Program-made: the position numbers and the translations under genes
The notes under the pieces: model-generated
Database searches by the model: none
What the model was told of the DNA's origin: nothing
The model's input: the letters and a program-made list of their open reading frames with translations, nothing else
Shown: positions 1 to 7,905 of the stretch, piece by piece
Layout of the letters: each line of letters begins with the position of its first letter
How positions within the stretch are numbered: the first letter of the stretch is position 1
Assembly: GCA_025062275.1 (NCBI GenBank)
Contig: JANXAP010000029.1
Span: 1-64,000 of the forward strand
Reading direction: 5' to 3'
Source of the DNA: Dehalococcoidia bacterium
GTDB lineage: Bacteria > Chloroflexota > Dehalococcoidia > SM23-28-2 > HRBIN24
Length of the DNA: 64,000 nucleotides

Positions 1-49
1 GCATCGGGCGCTGGCCGAGGCTGGGCCCGAGGGCAGCCTGAGGAGGTGA
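1..49 (+). CDS. possible C-terminal end of an upstream gene (partial)
   Basis: An open frame entering from the left edge ends at a TGA at 47-49 and encodes about 15 residues. The stop lies 6 bases before the next start codon, inside its ribosome binding site, which is how tightly packed operons look. Nothing can be said about function from this fragment. Confidence 0.3.
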   Translation, partial: HRALAEAGPEGSLRR

Positions 50-55
50 GTCGAG

Positions 56-352
56 ATGGAGGGCATCGGCATCGCTATCTGGCTGGTGGTCGGGTTCGGC
101 GTGGGCCTGGCGGGCTGGGCAGCACTCGTCGCCCTGCGCAGAGAGGTTGCGAGGGAGTTGCCGCTGGCCGTGGCGGCGGCCCTGCTGGGGTCCTTCGCCT
201 GGAGCGAGTGGTTCGGCGACTTCAGCCGCTGGGGTGGCGAGGTGGGCGGCCTGCAGCTGGCCCCGGCCATCCTGGGGGCGGCCATAGTCACCGCCCTGTT
301 CGTGGCCGGACACCTTCTGGCCGGGCGGGAGGAGGGGGCTGGGCTCGCCTGA
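56..352 (+). CDS. small membrane protein
   Basis: This is a 98-residue hydrophobic protein with about three membrane segments (roughly residues 5-25, 35-52 and 65-88). The ATG at 56 follows a strong GAGGAGGTGA ribosome binding site. A tryptophan-rich patch lies near residues 50-58. A perfect hairpin terminator follows, so it is the last gene of its transcript. I do not recognise the family; size and layout resemble small integral membrane proteins of unknown role. Confidence 0.6.
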   Translation: MEGIGIAIWLVVGFGVGLAGWAALVALRREVARELPLAVAAALLGSFAWSEWFGDFSRWGGEVGGLQLAPAILGAAIVTALFVAGHLLAGREEGAGLA

Positions 353-369
353 GGCCCCGGCCATGCGCT

Positions 370-402
370 GGGGGCCCGCCAGTCGGCGGGCCCCCTTTTT
401 AT
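370..402 (+). terminator. intrinsic terminator
   Basis: An 11 bp perfect GC stem (370-380 with 385-395) encloses the four-base loop AGTC and is followed by TTTTTATT. The T-run is on the + side only, so it ends the transcript of the small membrane protein just before the convergent response regulator. Confidence 0.9.
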
Positions 403-421
403 TACCGGGCAGGCTCTGGCC

Positions 422-1087
422 TCACTCGCGGCCGAGGTCGAAGGGGCGGCGGCGGGCCAGGAAGGCGGCGGCCTGGGAGCGACGGTGCAGGTTCAGCTTG
501 GCCAGGATGTTGGACACGTAGTTCTTGACCGTCTTCTCGGACAGAAACAGCTCCTGGGCGATCTCGCGGTTCGTCTTCCCCTCGGCCACAAGCTCCAGGA
601 TGCGCCGCTCCTGAGCCGAGAGGGAGGCCAGCTCGTCCTGCTCGCCCCGGGCCAGCCTCCGCAGTTGCTCCAGAACCTTGCCCGCCACGGCCGGGTCCAG
701 CAGCGACTCGCCCCTGGCCGCCCGCTCGATGGCCTCTATGAGGCCCTGGCTCCGGGTCTGCTTCAGGACGTAGCCCGAGGCGCCGGCCATCACGGCGCCG
801 ACGATGGCCTCGTCGTCAGCGAAGGCGGTGAGCATGATGACCTTGACGCTGGGGTCCATCTGCCGGATCTCGCGGCAGGCCTCGATGCCGGTGCCGTCGG
901 GCAGGCGCACGTCCATGACGACCACGTGGGGACGTGTGCGGGCCGCCTGCTCCACCGCCTCGGCCACGCTCCCCGCCTCGCCCACTACCTGCAGATGGGG
1001 ACGGCGCTCCAGGAGGGCCCGCAGCCCCATGCGCACCACCTCGTGGTCGTCCACCAGCAGGACGCGGATGGGCTCCTCCTCGCTCAT
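422..1087 (-). CDS. NarL/DevR-type response regulator
   Basis: This is a 221-residue two-component response regulator. The receiver domain covers about residues 6-125, with acidic residues D13 and D14, the phospho-acceptor D59 (VVVMD), a Thr in LTAF and a Lys in VLK. A LuxR-type helix-turn-helix covers about 148-210 (LSAQERRILELVAEGKTNREI region). The start overlaps the stop of the upstream kinase gene by four bases (ATGA), so the two are co-translated. Its family binds GGGAC-type palindromes, and one lies upstream of the kinase gene and the divergent usp gene. It likely controls both. Confidence 0.9.
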   Translation of the reverse strand: MSEEEPIRVLLVDDHEVVRMGLRALLERRPHLQVVGEAGSVAEAVEQAARTRPHVVVMDVRLPDGTGIEACREIRQMDPSVKVIMLTAFADDEAIVGAVMAGASGYVLKQTRSQGLIEAIERAARGESLLDPAVAGKVLEQLRRLARGEQDELASLSAQERRILELVAEGKTNREIAQELFLSEKTVKNYVSNILAKLNLHRRSQAAAFLARRRPFDLGRE

Positions 1088-2448
1088 AGCTTCACCTCCT
1101 CGAGGGGGACCTCGAGACAGACGCGGGTGCCGCGGCCGGGGGCGCTGTCCACCGTCAGCTGGCCCTGGACGCTGCGGGCGCGGTCGGCCATGTTGCGCAG
1201 TCCCTGGCCGCCGTGGTCGCGATGGGCCTCGGGGTCGAACCCCACGCCGTCGTCCTCCACCTCCAGCACCGCCGCCTGGCCGCGGCGGGCGAGGCGCAGG
1301 CGGAGGCGGGTCGCCCCGGCGTGCCTCACCACGTTGCTGACGGCCTCCTGGGCCACGTGGTAGACCGCCAGGGCCCGCTCCCCGTCCAGGCGGGGCAGGG
1401 GCTCCTCGAGCTCTACCTGAGTCTGCAGCCCCGCCACTTCGCCGGCGCCGCGGGCCAGCTCCCGCAGGCCCTCGGCCAGGTCCTCGCCGCGCAGCGCCCG
1501 CGGCCGGAGGCCGTAGATGTAGTCGCGGATGTCCTGCATCACCCGCTCCAGGGCGTCTATGGCCGACTCCAGTTGAGGACGCACCCGGCCCGGCTCTTCC
1601 TGCTCCAGTCGCTCGCTGAGGGCCTCCAGGGCCAGGCCGGTGGCGTAGAGGGACTGGATAACGCCGTCGTGCAGGTCGCGGGCGATGCGCTCCCGCTCCT
1701 CCAGTAAGGCCAGGCTCTTGGTGGCCTCGTAGAGGCGGTGGGTCTCCACAGCCACCGCCGCCCAGTCGGCCAGTGCCTGGAGCAGCTCCGCCTCCTGCGG
1801 GCCGAAGCGTCCGGGCTGCCGATGGCCCACCATGAGGGTGCCCAGAAGCTTCCCTTTGGCCGAGAAAGGCACCGCCAGGGCCGAGGTCAGGCCCAAGCTC
1901 TCTATGACCGCCAGAGGACGTCCTGCCGTGCGGTCATCGGAGCGCACGTCGGCCACCAAGGCCGGCCCACTTCCTTCCAGGACGAGCGCCTGCAGGCCGT
2001 CGCCCCGCAGGGAGACGGGGGCCAGGACGCCGGCCGGGCAGCCACGGTGGGCCGTCGGCTGCAGCGTATCGCCATCGGGCTCTAACAGAAACAGCACAGC
2101 TACATCGGCGCCGGTCAGGCGCTGGGCGCGCTCGGTAACCGACTCCAGCAGCGAGCCGACGTCAGGGGCGGCCGTTACCTCCTGCCCCAGCTCGAACAGG
2201 GCCCGCCACTCGCGGGCGCTCCGCTCCAGCCTGGCCTGGAACCGCTCCAGCAGGGCGAAGATGCCCCAGGAGAAGGCGGCCACGCCGAGGGCGGCGACGG
2301 CACCGGCCAGGCCGAAGGCTACCCCGTCGGGCAGGCGCGGCCGCAGGGCCAGCTCCAGCAAGAGCGCCAGCCCCACCAGGAAGGCCAGGGGCGCTACCAC
2401 CGCCACCCAGCGCAGGGTCTTGAGAACGTCCCTGTCCAGCACCCTCAC
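1084..2448 (-). CDS. GAF-domain sensor histidine kinase (NarX/DegS-like, HisKA_3)
   Basis: With the GTG start at 2448 this is a 454-residue kinase. Two membrane segments (about residues 12-33 and 43-66) are followed by a helical linker and a GAF domain (about 95-237). The dimerisation/phosphotransfer motif RDLHDGVIQ has the acceptor at His260, and an ATPase domain follows with N372 and the DDGVGF loop near 399-404. The longer frame back to 2562 adds a basic, non-hydrophobic leader, so I prefer GTG 2448, which has GAGGG just upstream. It is the partner of the regulator it overlaps. The GAF domain could sense redox, gas or a small molecule; no ligand is evident from sequence. Confidence 0.85.
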   Translation of the reverse strand: MRVLDRDVLKTLRWVAVVAPLAFLVGLALLLELALRPRLPDGVAFGLAGAVAALGVAAFSWGIFALLERFQARLERSAREWRALFELGQEVTAAPDVGSLLESVTERAQRLTGADVAVLFLLEPDGDTLQPTAHRGCPAGVLAPVSLRGDGLQALVLEGSGPALVADVRSDDRTAGRPLAVIESLGLTSALAVPFSAKGKLLGTLMVGHRQPGRFGPQEAELLQALADWAAVAVETHRLYEATKSLALLEERERIARDLHDGVIQSLYATGLALEALSERLEQEEPGRVRPQLESAIDALERVMQDIRDYIYGLRPRALRGEDLAEGLRELARGAGEVAGLQTQVELEEPLPRLDGERALAVYHVAQEAVSNVVRHAGATRLRLRLARRGQAAVLEVEDDGVGFDPEAHRDHGGQGLRNMADRARSVQGQLTVDSAPGRGTRVCLEVPLEEVKL

Positions 2449-2509
2449 ACGGCCCTCACTAGCGCCGTCCCTGCCGCCATGATAGCACGAGCCTATCGGC
2501 AGGGACTGC

Positions 2510-2523
2510 GGGACGAAAGTCCC
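2510..2523. promoter_or_regulatory. DosR-box-like palindrome
   Basis: GGGACGAAAGTCCC is a 5-4-5 palindrome. It matches the core of the mycobacterial DosR/DevR box (GGGACTWWAGTCCC) at 13 of 14 positions. It sits between a DevR-type regulator/kinase operon and a usp gene, the class of target DosR controls. The operator role is inferred. Confidence 0.6.
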
Positions 2524-2532
2524 GGCCCTGTG

Positions 2533-2546
2533 CTGACTTTCGGCCC
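2533..2546. promoter_or_regulatory. second, weaker regulator half-site
   Basis: CTGACTTTCGGCCC repeats the right part of the palindrome at 2510-2523 in inverted sense and matches the DosR core at 10 of 14 positions. The two centres are 23 bp apart, about two helical turns, as in paired DosR sites. The role is inferred from position and similarity. Confidence 0.4.
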
Positions 2547-2602
2547 TGATGGAGCAGGTCACTACTTGACATCGTGATAGTGAAGGGCACCGCCAACGGC
2601 GC

Positions 2603-2608
2603 TAATAT
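2603..2608 (+). promoter_or_regulatory. candidate -10 box for usp
   Basis: TAATAT lies 28 bases before the usp start codon, but no good -35 box stands 16-18 bases upstream. A weak -35 would fit a promoter that needs an activator bound at the upstream palindromes. Confidence 0.3.
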
Positions 2609-2635
2609 GGAGACAAGCTCTTCGGGAGGTGCGTC

Positions 2636-3547
2636 ATGTTCGAGAAGGTGCTGGTGGCCCTGGACGGCTCCCACCGATCTGAGGCCATCCTCAGGCCCCT
2701 CCTGCCCATAGCCAAGGCCTTCGGTAGCTCCCTCGTGCTGCTACACGTGGTAGAGGAGGTAGTCCACACCGAGGATAGCGACATCAAGGCCGCCGCCCGC
2801 CGCCACATGGAGGATGTGGCCGGCCTGGCCCGCGCCTACCTGGAGGAGGTCGCAGCCGGCCTCAGGAGCCAAGGCCTCGCCGTCTCCACCGAGGTGGACT
2901 TCGGCCGCCCCCACCACACCATCGTGTCCCGGGCCAGGGAAGGCGGCTACTCCCTCCTGGCCATGGCCACCCGCGGCCGGGGCATGGTCGCCGGCCCCGT
3001 GCTGGGGAGCACGGTGGCCCGAGTCCTCCCCGAGAGCCCGGTGCCGGTGCTGACGGTGCGCCCGGTGCGCAGGCAGCGGCTCTGGAGCGCACCATCTCGC
3101 ATCGCCAAGGTGGTGGTGCCCCTGGATGGGTCGGCTCTGGCCGAGACTGCCCTGGGGCCTGCCCAGGAGCTGGCCTCGCGGCTCCGGGTGCCCTTGAGCC
3201 TCGTACAGGTGCTCCCCGTTTCGGTGACGGTTCCGCTGGGCACGGGCACAGCCGTGCTCTGGGACTCTGGCAGTCCCTATCAGCGGCAGCTGGATGTGCT
3301 GGTGACGGGCTACTTGGCCGGAATCGGCAGCAGGCTCATGGAGAGGGGGCTGCAGGTAGAATGGGATGTCCTGGGAGGGCCGGTGGTGGACGCCATCATT
3401 GACTGGGCCCGACGCGACGGGCCGTCCCTCATCGTCATGGCCACCCGCGGCCGCTCCGGGCTGGCCCGTTTGCTGGGGACCATCACCGAGGGCGTCGTCC
3501 GTCGCTCCCGTCTTCCCGTGCTGGTGATCCCGCCCGAGCGGGCCTAA
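2636..3547 (+). CDS. universal stress protein, two Usp domains
   Basis: A 303-residue cytoplasmic protein made of two tandem Usp domains (about 1-140 and 155-300). Each ends with the ATP-binding signature: ATRGRGM...GSTVARVL in the first and ATRGRSGLARLLGT in the second. Both look intact, so nucleotide binding is expected. The ATG at 2636 has a GGGAGGTG ribosome binding site. It is divergent from the sensor kinase operon, and the shared intergenic region carries a DosR-like palindrome, suggesting induction by that system under stress or low oxygen. Confidence 0.9.
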   Translation: MFEKVLVALDGSHRSEAILRPLLPIAKAFGSSLVLLHVVEEVVHTEDSDIKAAARRHMEDVAGLARAYLEEVAAGLRSQGLAVSTEVDFGRPHHTIVSRAREGGYSLLAMATRGRGMVAGPVLGSTVARVLPESPVPVLTVRPVRRQRLWSAPSRIAKVVVPLDGSALAETALGPAQELASRLRVPLSLVQVLPVSVTVPLGTGTAVLWDSGSPYQRQLDVLVTGYLAGIGSRLMERGLQVEWDVLGGPVVDAIIDWARRDGPSLIVMATRGRSGLARLLGTITEGVVRRSRLPVLVIPPERA

Positions 3548-3707
3548 AGGGCGTAGAGGCCGGGGCCGCCGAGGTGCCCTCGCGACGGAGATGATGGACG
3601 CAGGCGGGCGGCGGATGCCGGGCGGTCCTCTGTTCGCCCTGTGATATAGGGACGGACTATCGCCTGGGGATTCCTCGCCTTATCATGTCTGCAGACGGGG
3701 GAGGAGT

Positions 3708-5141
3708 TTGCAGGCCGAGTTCGCCTTCGAGGGCTTCGTCACTCCCCAAGACGTGCGCCGCCAGCGCTACCTCTATCTCCCGTTCGAGGTGCCGCCGGGG
3801 ACGGCGCGCATCAGCGTTTCCTACGAGTTCAGCGAGCCGGTGACGGCTCCCCTGGGCCTGGGGCCGGGTAACACGGTAGACATAGGCATCTTCGACCCTC
3901 GCGGCCTCGATTTTCCCGAGGCACCCGGCTTTCGCGGCTGGAGCGGCTCCGCCCGTCGCCAGTTCTTCATCACTCCCCAGGAAGCTACGCCTGGCTACAT
4001 AGCCGGGCCACTGCTGCCCGGGCGCTGGCATATCATCCTGGGGTTCGAGCGACTGCTGGAGTCGGGCGTGTCCTACCGGGTGATGGTCTCCCTGGAGCAG
4101 GGCCAGGGCGGCACCCCCGTCCATGATGGGGAGAACCCTGGTCATTCGCCTCGCCCCAGGGTGCGGGGCGGGCGCTTCCTGCGGGGCGACCTGCATACCC
4201 ACAGCGTCCACTCGGACGGCCTCAACACCGTGGAGGAACTGGCGCGCGACGCCATTGCCAAGGGGCTGGACTTCCTGGCGGTGACCGATCACAACACCTG
4301 CACTCACCACCGGGACCTGGAGCGATTGGCCCACCTCCCCATCGTGCTGATTCCTGGCGAAGAGGTCACCACCTACTGGGGCCACGCCAACGCCTGGGGC
4401 CTGCGCCGCTTCATCGACTTCCGCTGCACCGACGAGGAGTCCCTGCGCACCCTGCAGCGCTTCGTCCGGGAGCAGGGAGGCCTCTTCTCCATCAACCACC
4501 CCAAGGCCATCGGGCCGCCATGGCTGTTCGACGTGTGGGACGGCTTTCCCTGCATGGAGGTGTGGCAGGCGCCGTGGCGCTTCCATAACTGGGACTCGCT
4601 GGAGCGGTGGGAGGCACTGTTGCAGCGTGGCCAGAGGGTGGTCGCGGTGGGGGGCAGCGACACCCACTCCATCCCTCCGGCGAGGCCTCTCCACCCTCAT
4701 GGCATCGGGAACCCCACGACCTGGGTGTACGTGCCGGAGGCAGAGGCGGGAGAGGAGGAAGTGCTGGCCGCCATTCGCCGCGGCCACGTTTTCGTCTCGG
4801 CCGATCCCGAAGGGCCTCGCCTGGTCCTGCAGGCCGATGCCGATGGCGATGGCCGCTACGAGTCGCTCATGGGCGACGTCGTTCCCGTTGCCGATGGCAG
4901 GTCGCTGTCAGTGAGGGTCTCAGTCGAGGGTGGGGCCGGACGCCGGCTGTGGCTGCTGCGGGACGGCGTGCCCGTGGCCATCGTGCCCATCGAGCGGGAT
5001 AGCCATGTTTTCGAGATGGAGCTGTCCATGGACGGTCACAGGTATGTGAGGGCAGAGCTGCGGGGTCTAAGGGGGAGGCCGGAGCGGGGCGAGGTGGTGT
5101 GGGCCCTCTCCAACCCCATCTGGTGCCGGCCCATCGAATAG
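3708..5141 (+). CDS. PHP-domain metal-dependent hydrolase (CehA/McbA family)
   Basis: A 477-residue protein with an N-terminal beta-rich part (1-150) and a PHP-type metal site: DLHTHSVHSDG with H163, H165 and H168, TDHN at 193-196, GEE at 217-219, H264 in INHPKA, and SDTH with D318 and H320. The family includes carbaryl and carbofuran phenol esterases and phosphoesterases; the substrate here is unknown. The only start consistent with the fold is TTG at 3708, close behind a GGGGAGGAG sequence. The stop overlaps the ribosome binding site of the alpha-mannosidase gene, so the two are one operon, which may hint at a glycoside or lipid-linked substrate. Confidence 0.8.
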   Translation: MQAEFAFEGFVTPQDVRRQRYLYLPFEVPPGTARISVSYEFSEPVTAPLGLGPGNTVDIGIFDPRGLDFPEAPGFRGWSGSARRQFFITPQEATPGYIAGPLLPGRWHIILGFERLLESGVSYRVMVSLEQGQGGTPVHDGENPGHSPRPRVRGGRFLRGDLHTHSVHSDGLNTVEELARDAIAKGLDFLAVTDHNTCTHHRDLERLAHLPIVLIPGEEVTTYWGHANAWGLRRFIDFRCTDEESLRTLQRFVREQGGLFSINHPKAIGPPWLFDVWDGFPCMEVWQAPWRFHNWDSLERWEALLQRGQRVVAVGGSDTHSIPPARPLHPHGIGNPTTWVYVPEAEAGEEEVLAAIRRGHVFVSADPEGPRLVLQADADGDGRYESLMGDVVPVADGRSLSVRVSVEGGAGRRLWLLRDGVPVAIVPIERDSHVFEMELSMDGHRYVRAELRGLRGRPERGEVVWALSNPIWCRPIE

Positions 5142-5151
5142 GAGGTCATAG

Positions 5152-7767
5152 ATGCCCCCGCAAGGTCAGTCCCGGGAGCGCACCCTGGTGGTCGTGTCCC
5201 ATACCCACTGGGACCGGGAGTGGTACGACCCCTTCGAGGTGATGCGTGCCCGGCTGGTGAAGATGATAGACCGCCTCATCCAGTTCCTGGACGAGACCCC
5301 CTCCTTTCCCTGCTTCGTGCTGGACGGCCATACTCTCTGTCTCGAGGACTACCTGGAGGTGCGCCCCGAGCGCAGGGAGGACATCGTCCGCCTGGTGCAG
5401 TCGGGGCGGCTAGTCATCGGCCCCAACTACGTGCTCCCCGACGAGTTCCTCATCGGCACCGAGTCGTGGGTGCGCAACCTGATGCTGGGGCTGCGCGCCG
5501 CTCGAGCCTTCGGGCCGCCCATGCTGGTGGGTTACTCGCCCGATGCGTTCGGCCACATCGCCCACCTGCCGGCCATCCTGCGCGGCTTCGGGCTGGACTC
5601 GGTCGTCATCTGGCGCGGGGTCGGGGAGGAGGCCGATACCAACGAGTTCCGCTGGGCGGCGCCCGACGGGTCGGAGGTGCTGGCCATCTACCTGCGGCAG
5701 AGCTACTCCTTCGGGCGTGACCTCCCGTCCGAGCCCCATGCCCTGGAGACGCGGCTCCGGGCCGCTCTCGACCAGCTGGCACCCCATGCCCCTACTCCCT
5801 ATATGCTGCTTCCCTGCGGCGACGACCACCGTCCCCCCCAGGAGGACCTGCCCCGTATCGTGGAGCTGGCCAACGAGCTACTGCCCGACGTGAGGGTCGT
5901 CCAGGCGGACTATGCCACTTATGCCCGTTGGGTGAGGGAGTCCCTGGGCGAAGACCTGCAGTCGTTGCCGCGGCTGGAAGGAGAGTTCCGTTCCGGCCGG
6001 CGCTCCAACGTGCTGGCAGGTGTCCTTTCGGCCCGTATGTGGATCAAGCAGCGCTATCAGGAGTGCGAGGACCTGCTCGCCCGCTGGGCCGCTCCCTTCT
6101 CGGCCTGGGCCCACGTGCTGGAGTCCTTCAATGGCGGGCTGCTCCGCCGGCCAGCTGACCATGCCCTCCTGGACTACGCCTGGCGGCTCCTGTTGCAGAA
6201 CGCCCCGCACGACTCCATTTGCGGGTGCTCTGTAGACCAAGTGCACGAGGAGATGCGTCCTCGCTTCGACCGAGCCCAGCAACTGGGCGAAGGGGTGCTG
6301 AAAGAGGCGCTGGGAGTGCTGGCCGGCTGCGCTGCCCCTCCCCGAAGCGATGCCTATGTCGTGGTGTTCAATTCGGAAAGCGGGCCCCGTGACGACTTCT
6401 GCGCCCTATGGCTGCCCCTGACGGGGGGCCAGCCGCCGGAGGCGCTGGAAGGACCCCGGGGTGAGCGCGTCCCTGTGCAGGTCCTCGCACTGGAGAGGGA
6501 ACGAGGCAGGGCGCTGGTGGGCTTCGTGGCCCCCGATGTCCCCGGGTACGGCCTCAGGGCCTTCCGCGTGCTGGGCGGCAGCCCCTGGACGCCGACGTTG
6601 CCACGTGACGCCACCGTCATCGAGAACGAGTTCTTCCGGGTAGAGGCGGACAGGGGTAGCGGTGCGCTGACGGTGCTGGACAAGCGGACCCGTCGCACCT
6701 ATCGGGGCCTGAACCGCTTCGTGGATGGAGGCGATGCCGGCGACGAATACAACTATGCGCCTCCCAGGGTCGACCGGCTGGTGGACAGGCCCTCCTCCCG
6801 TGCTCGCGTCACGGTGCTGGAGCGAGGGCCGGCTCGCTGGACCATGGAGGTGCGGATGGTCTATGCCATCCCCGCCTCCCTGGACGGAGAGGGCCAGGGG
6901 CGCTCCCGCGAGACGGTGGAGTGCCCGATCCGCACCCGCGTTTACCTCTATGCCGGGGTGCCCCGTATCGACATCGAGACGGAAGTGGAAAATCGCGCCC
7001 GCGACCACCGTCTGCGCGTCCATTTCCCCAGCGGCCTGCGTGCCGAGCATGTCTGGGCCGAGCAGCACCTGGGGGCCGTGCGCCGCAGCATCGACCTGCC
7101 CCCTCACCTGCCGACAGACTGCGAGGTGCCGGTGGGCACCCAGCCCCAGAAGTCGTTCTGTGCCGTGGAGGAAGACGGGGCCGGGCTGATGGTGGCCAAC
7201 CGTGGCCTGCCCGAATATGAGGCCCTGCGGGAGGGCGACGGCAGCGTTACCCTGGCCCTGACGCTGCTGCGGTGTGTCGGTTGGCTATCGAGGCCGGACC
7301 TGTCGCCGTGGCGTCGCGGGCCGGCGGGCCCGCCCCTGCCTACCCCCGCTGCCCAGATGTCGGGGCGCTGGACCTTCCATTACTCCATCATCCCCTACGC
7401 AGGGGCGTGGGAGGAAGCGATGGTCCACGCTCACCGCTTCGCCCGTCCCATGCGTGCTGTCTGTCCCCGCCAGGGCAATGGCCTGCTGGCGGTCCATACT
7501 GCCTTAGTGGAGGTGGAACCGAGCCAGCTGGTGGTCTCTACGGTCAAGCTGGCCGAGGACGGCGGCGGAGTCGTGGTCCGGGTCTACAACGCTGCCTGTC
7601 GTCCCATCTCGGGTCGCCTGCGCCTCTTCGCTGGCACTGGAAAGGTGGAGGAGGTGGACCTCAACGAGTCGCCCATCGCCCCCCTTCCTACCGAGGAGGG
7701 CTGGGTGCAGGTGGAGATGCGGCCCAACCAGGTGCGCACGTATCTCTTCCATTTTCCTGTCCGCTGA
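5152..7767 (+). CDS. alpha-mannosidase, glycoside hydrolase family 38
   Basis: An 871-residue cytoplasmic (no signal peptide) GH38 enzyme that removes alpha-linked mannose. The N-terminal catalytic part starts with SHTHWDREW (zinc ligands H19 and D21) and contains YSPDAFGH with the nucleophile D131. A later zinc-binding NAPHDSICGCSVD motif lies near residues 350-365. The rest is the central helical and C-terminal beta-sandwich region usual for the family, and the length is typical. ATG 5152 follows an AGGAGGT site that overlaps the previous stop. It may work on mannosylated lipids or imported mannosides together with the preceding PHP hydrolase. Confidence 0.9.
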   Translation: MPPQGQSRERTLVVVSHTHWDREWYDPFEVMRARLVKMIDRLIQFLDETPSFPCFVLDGHTLCLEDYLEVRPERREDIVRLVQSGRLVIGPNYVLPDEFLIGTESWVRNLMLGLRAARAFGPPMLVGYSPDAFGHIAHLPAILRGFGLDSVVIWRGVGEEADTNEFRWAAPDGSEVLAIYLRQSYSFGRDLPSEPHALETRLRAALDQLAPHAPTPYMLLPCGDDHRPPQEDLPRIVELANELLPDVRVVQADYATYARWVRESLGEDLQSLPRLEGEFRSGRRSNVLAGVLSARMWIKQRYQECEDLLARWAAPFSAWAHVLESFNGGLLRRPADHALLDYAWRLLLQNAPHDSICGCSVDQVHEEMRPRFDRAQQLGEGVLKEALGVLAGCAAPPRSDAYVVVFNSESGPRDDFCALWLPLTGGQPPEALEGPRGERVPVQVLALERERGRALVGFVAPDVPGYGLRAFRVLGGSPWTPTLPRDATVIENEFFRVEADRGSGALTVLDKRTRRTYRGLNRFVDGGDAGDEYNYAPPRVDRLVDRPSSRARVTVLERGPARWTMEVRMVYAIPASLDGEGQGRSRETVECPIRTRVYLYAGVPRIDIETEVENRARDHRLRVHFPSGLRAEHVWAEQHLGAVRRSIDLPPHLPTDCEVPVGTQPQKSFCAVEEDGAGLMVANRGLPEYEALREGDGSVTLALTLLRCVGWLSRPDLSPWRRGPAGPPLPTPAAQMSGRWTFHYSIIPYAGAWEEAMVHAHRFARPMRAVCPRQGNGLLAVHTALVEVEPSQLVVSTVKLAEDGGGVVVRVYNAACRPISGRLRLFAGTGKVEEVDLNESPIAPLPTEEGWVQVEMRPNQVRTYLFHFPVR

Positions 7768-7893
7768 GAAGACGGTCTGGGAGCCGAGGGCGGACCGTGG
7801 GCGACTCCCCCTCTGACGGCCGACTGGCCCGCGAGTGGGCTGGAACTGGCGCTAGTGGCCCTACTGTCTCCTGCCCGTAGGGGCGGGCCGCCC

Positions 7894-7899
7894 TATAAT
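7894..7899 (+). promoter_or_regulatory. -10 box giving a probable leaderless mRNA
   Basis: A perfect TATAAT ends 6 bases before the GTG at 7906, so transcription should begin on or next to the start codon. No clear -35 box is visible. Confidence 0.55.
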
Positions 7900-7905
7900 G
7901 GCCTC

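Noticed and set aside
2566-2571. Perfect TTGACA upstream of usp as a -35 box
   Set aside because: No -10-like sequence occurs 15-19 bases downstream; the only good -10 candidate (2603-2608) is 31 bases away.
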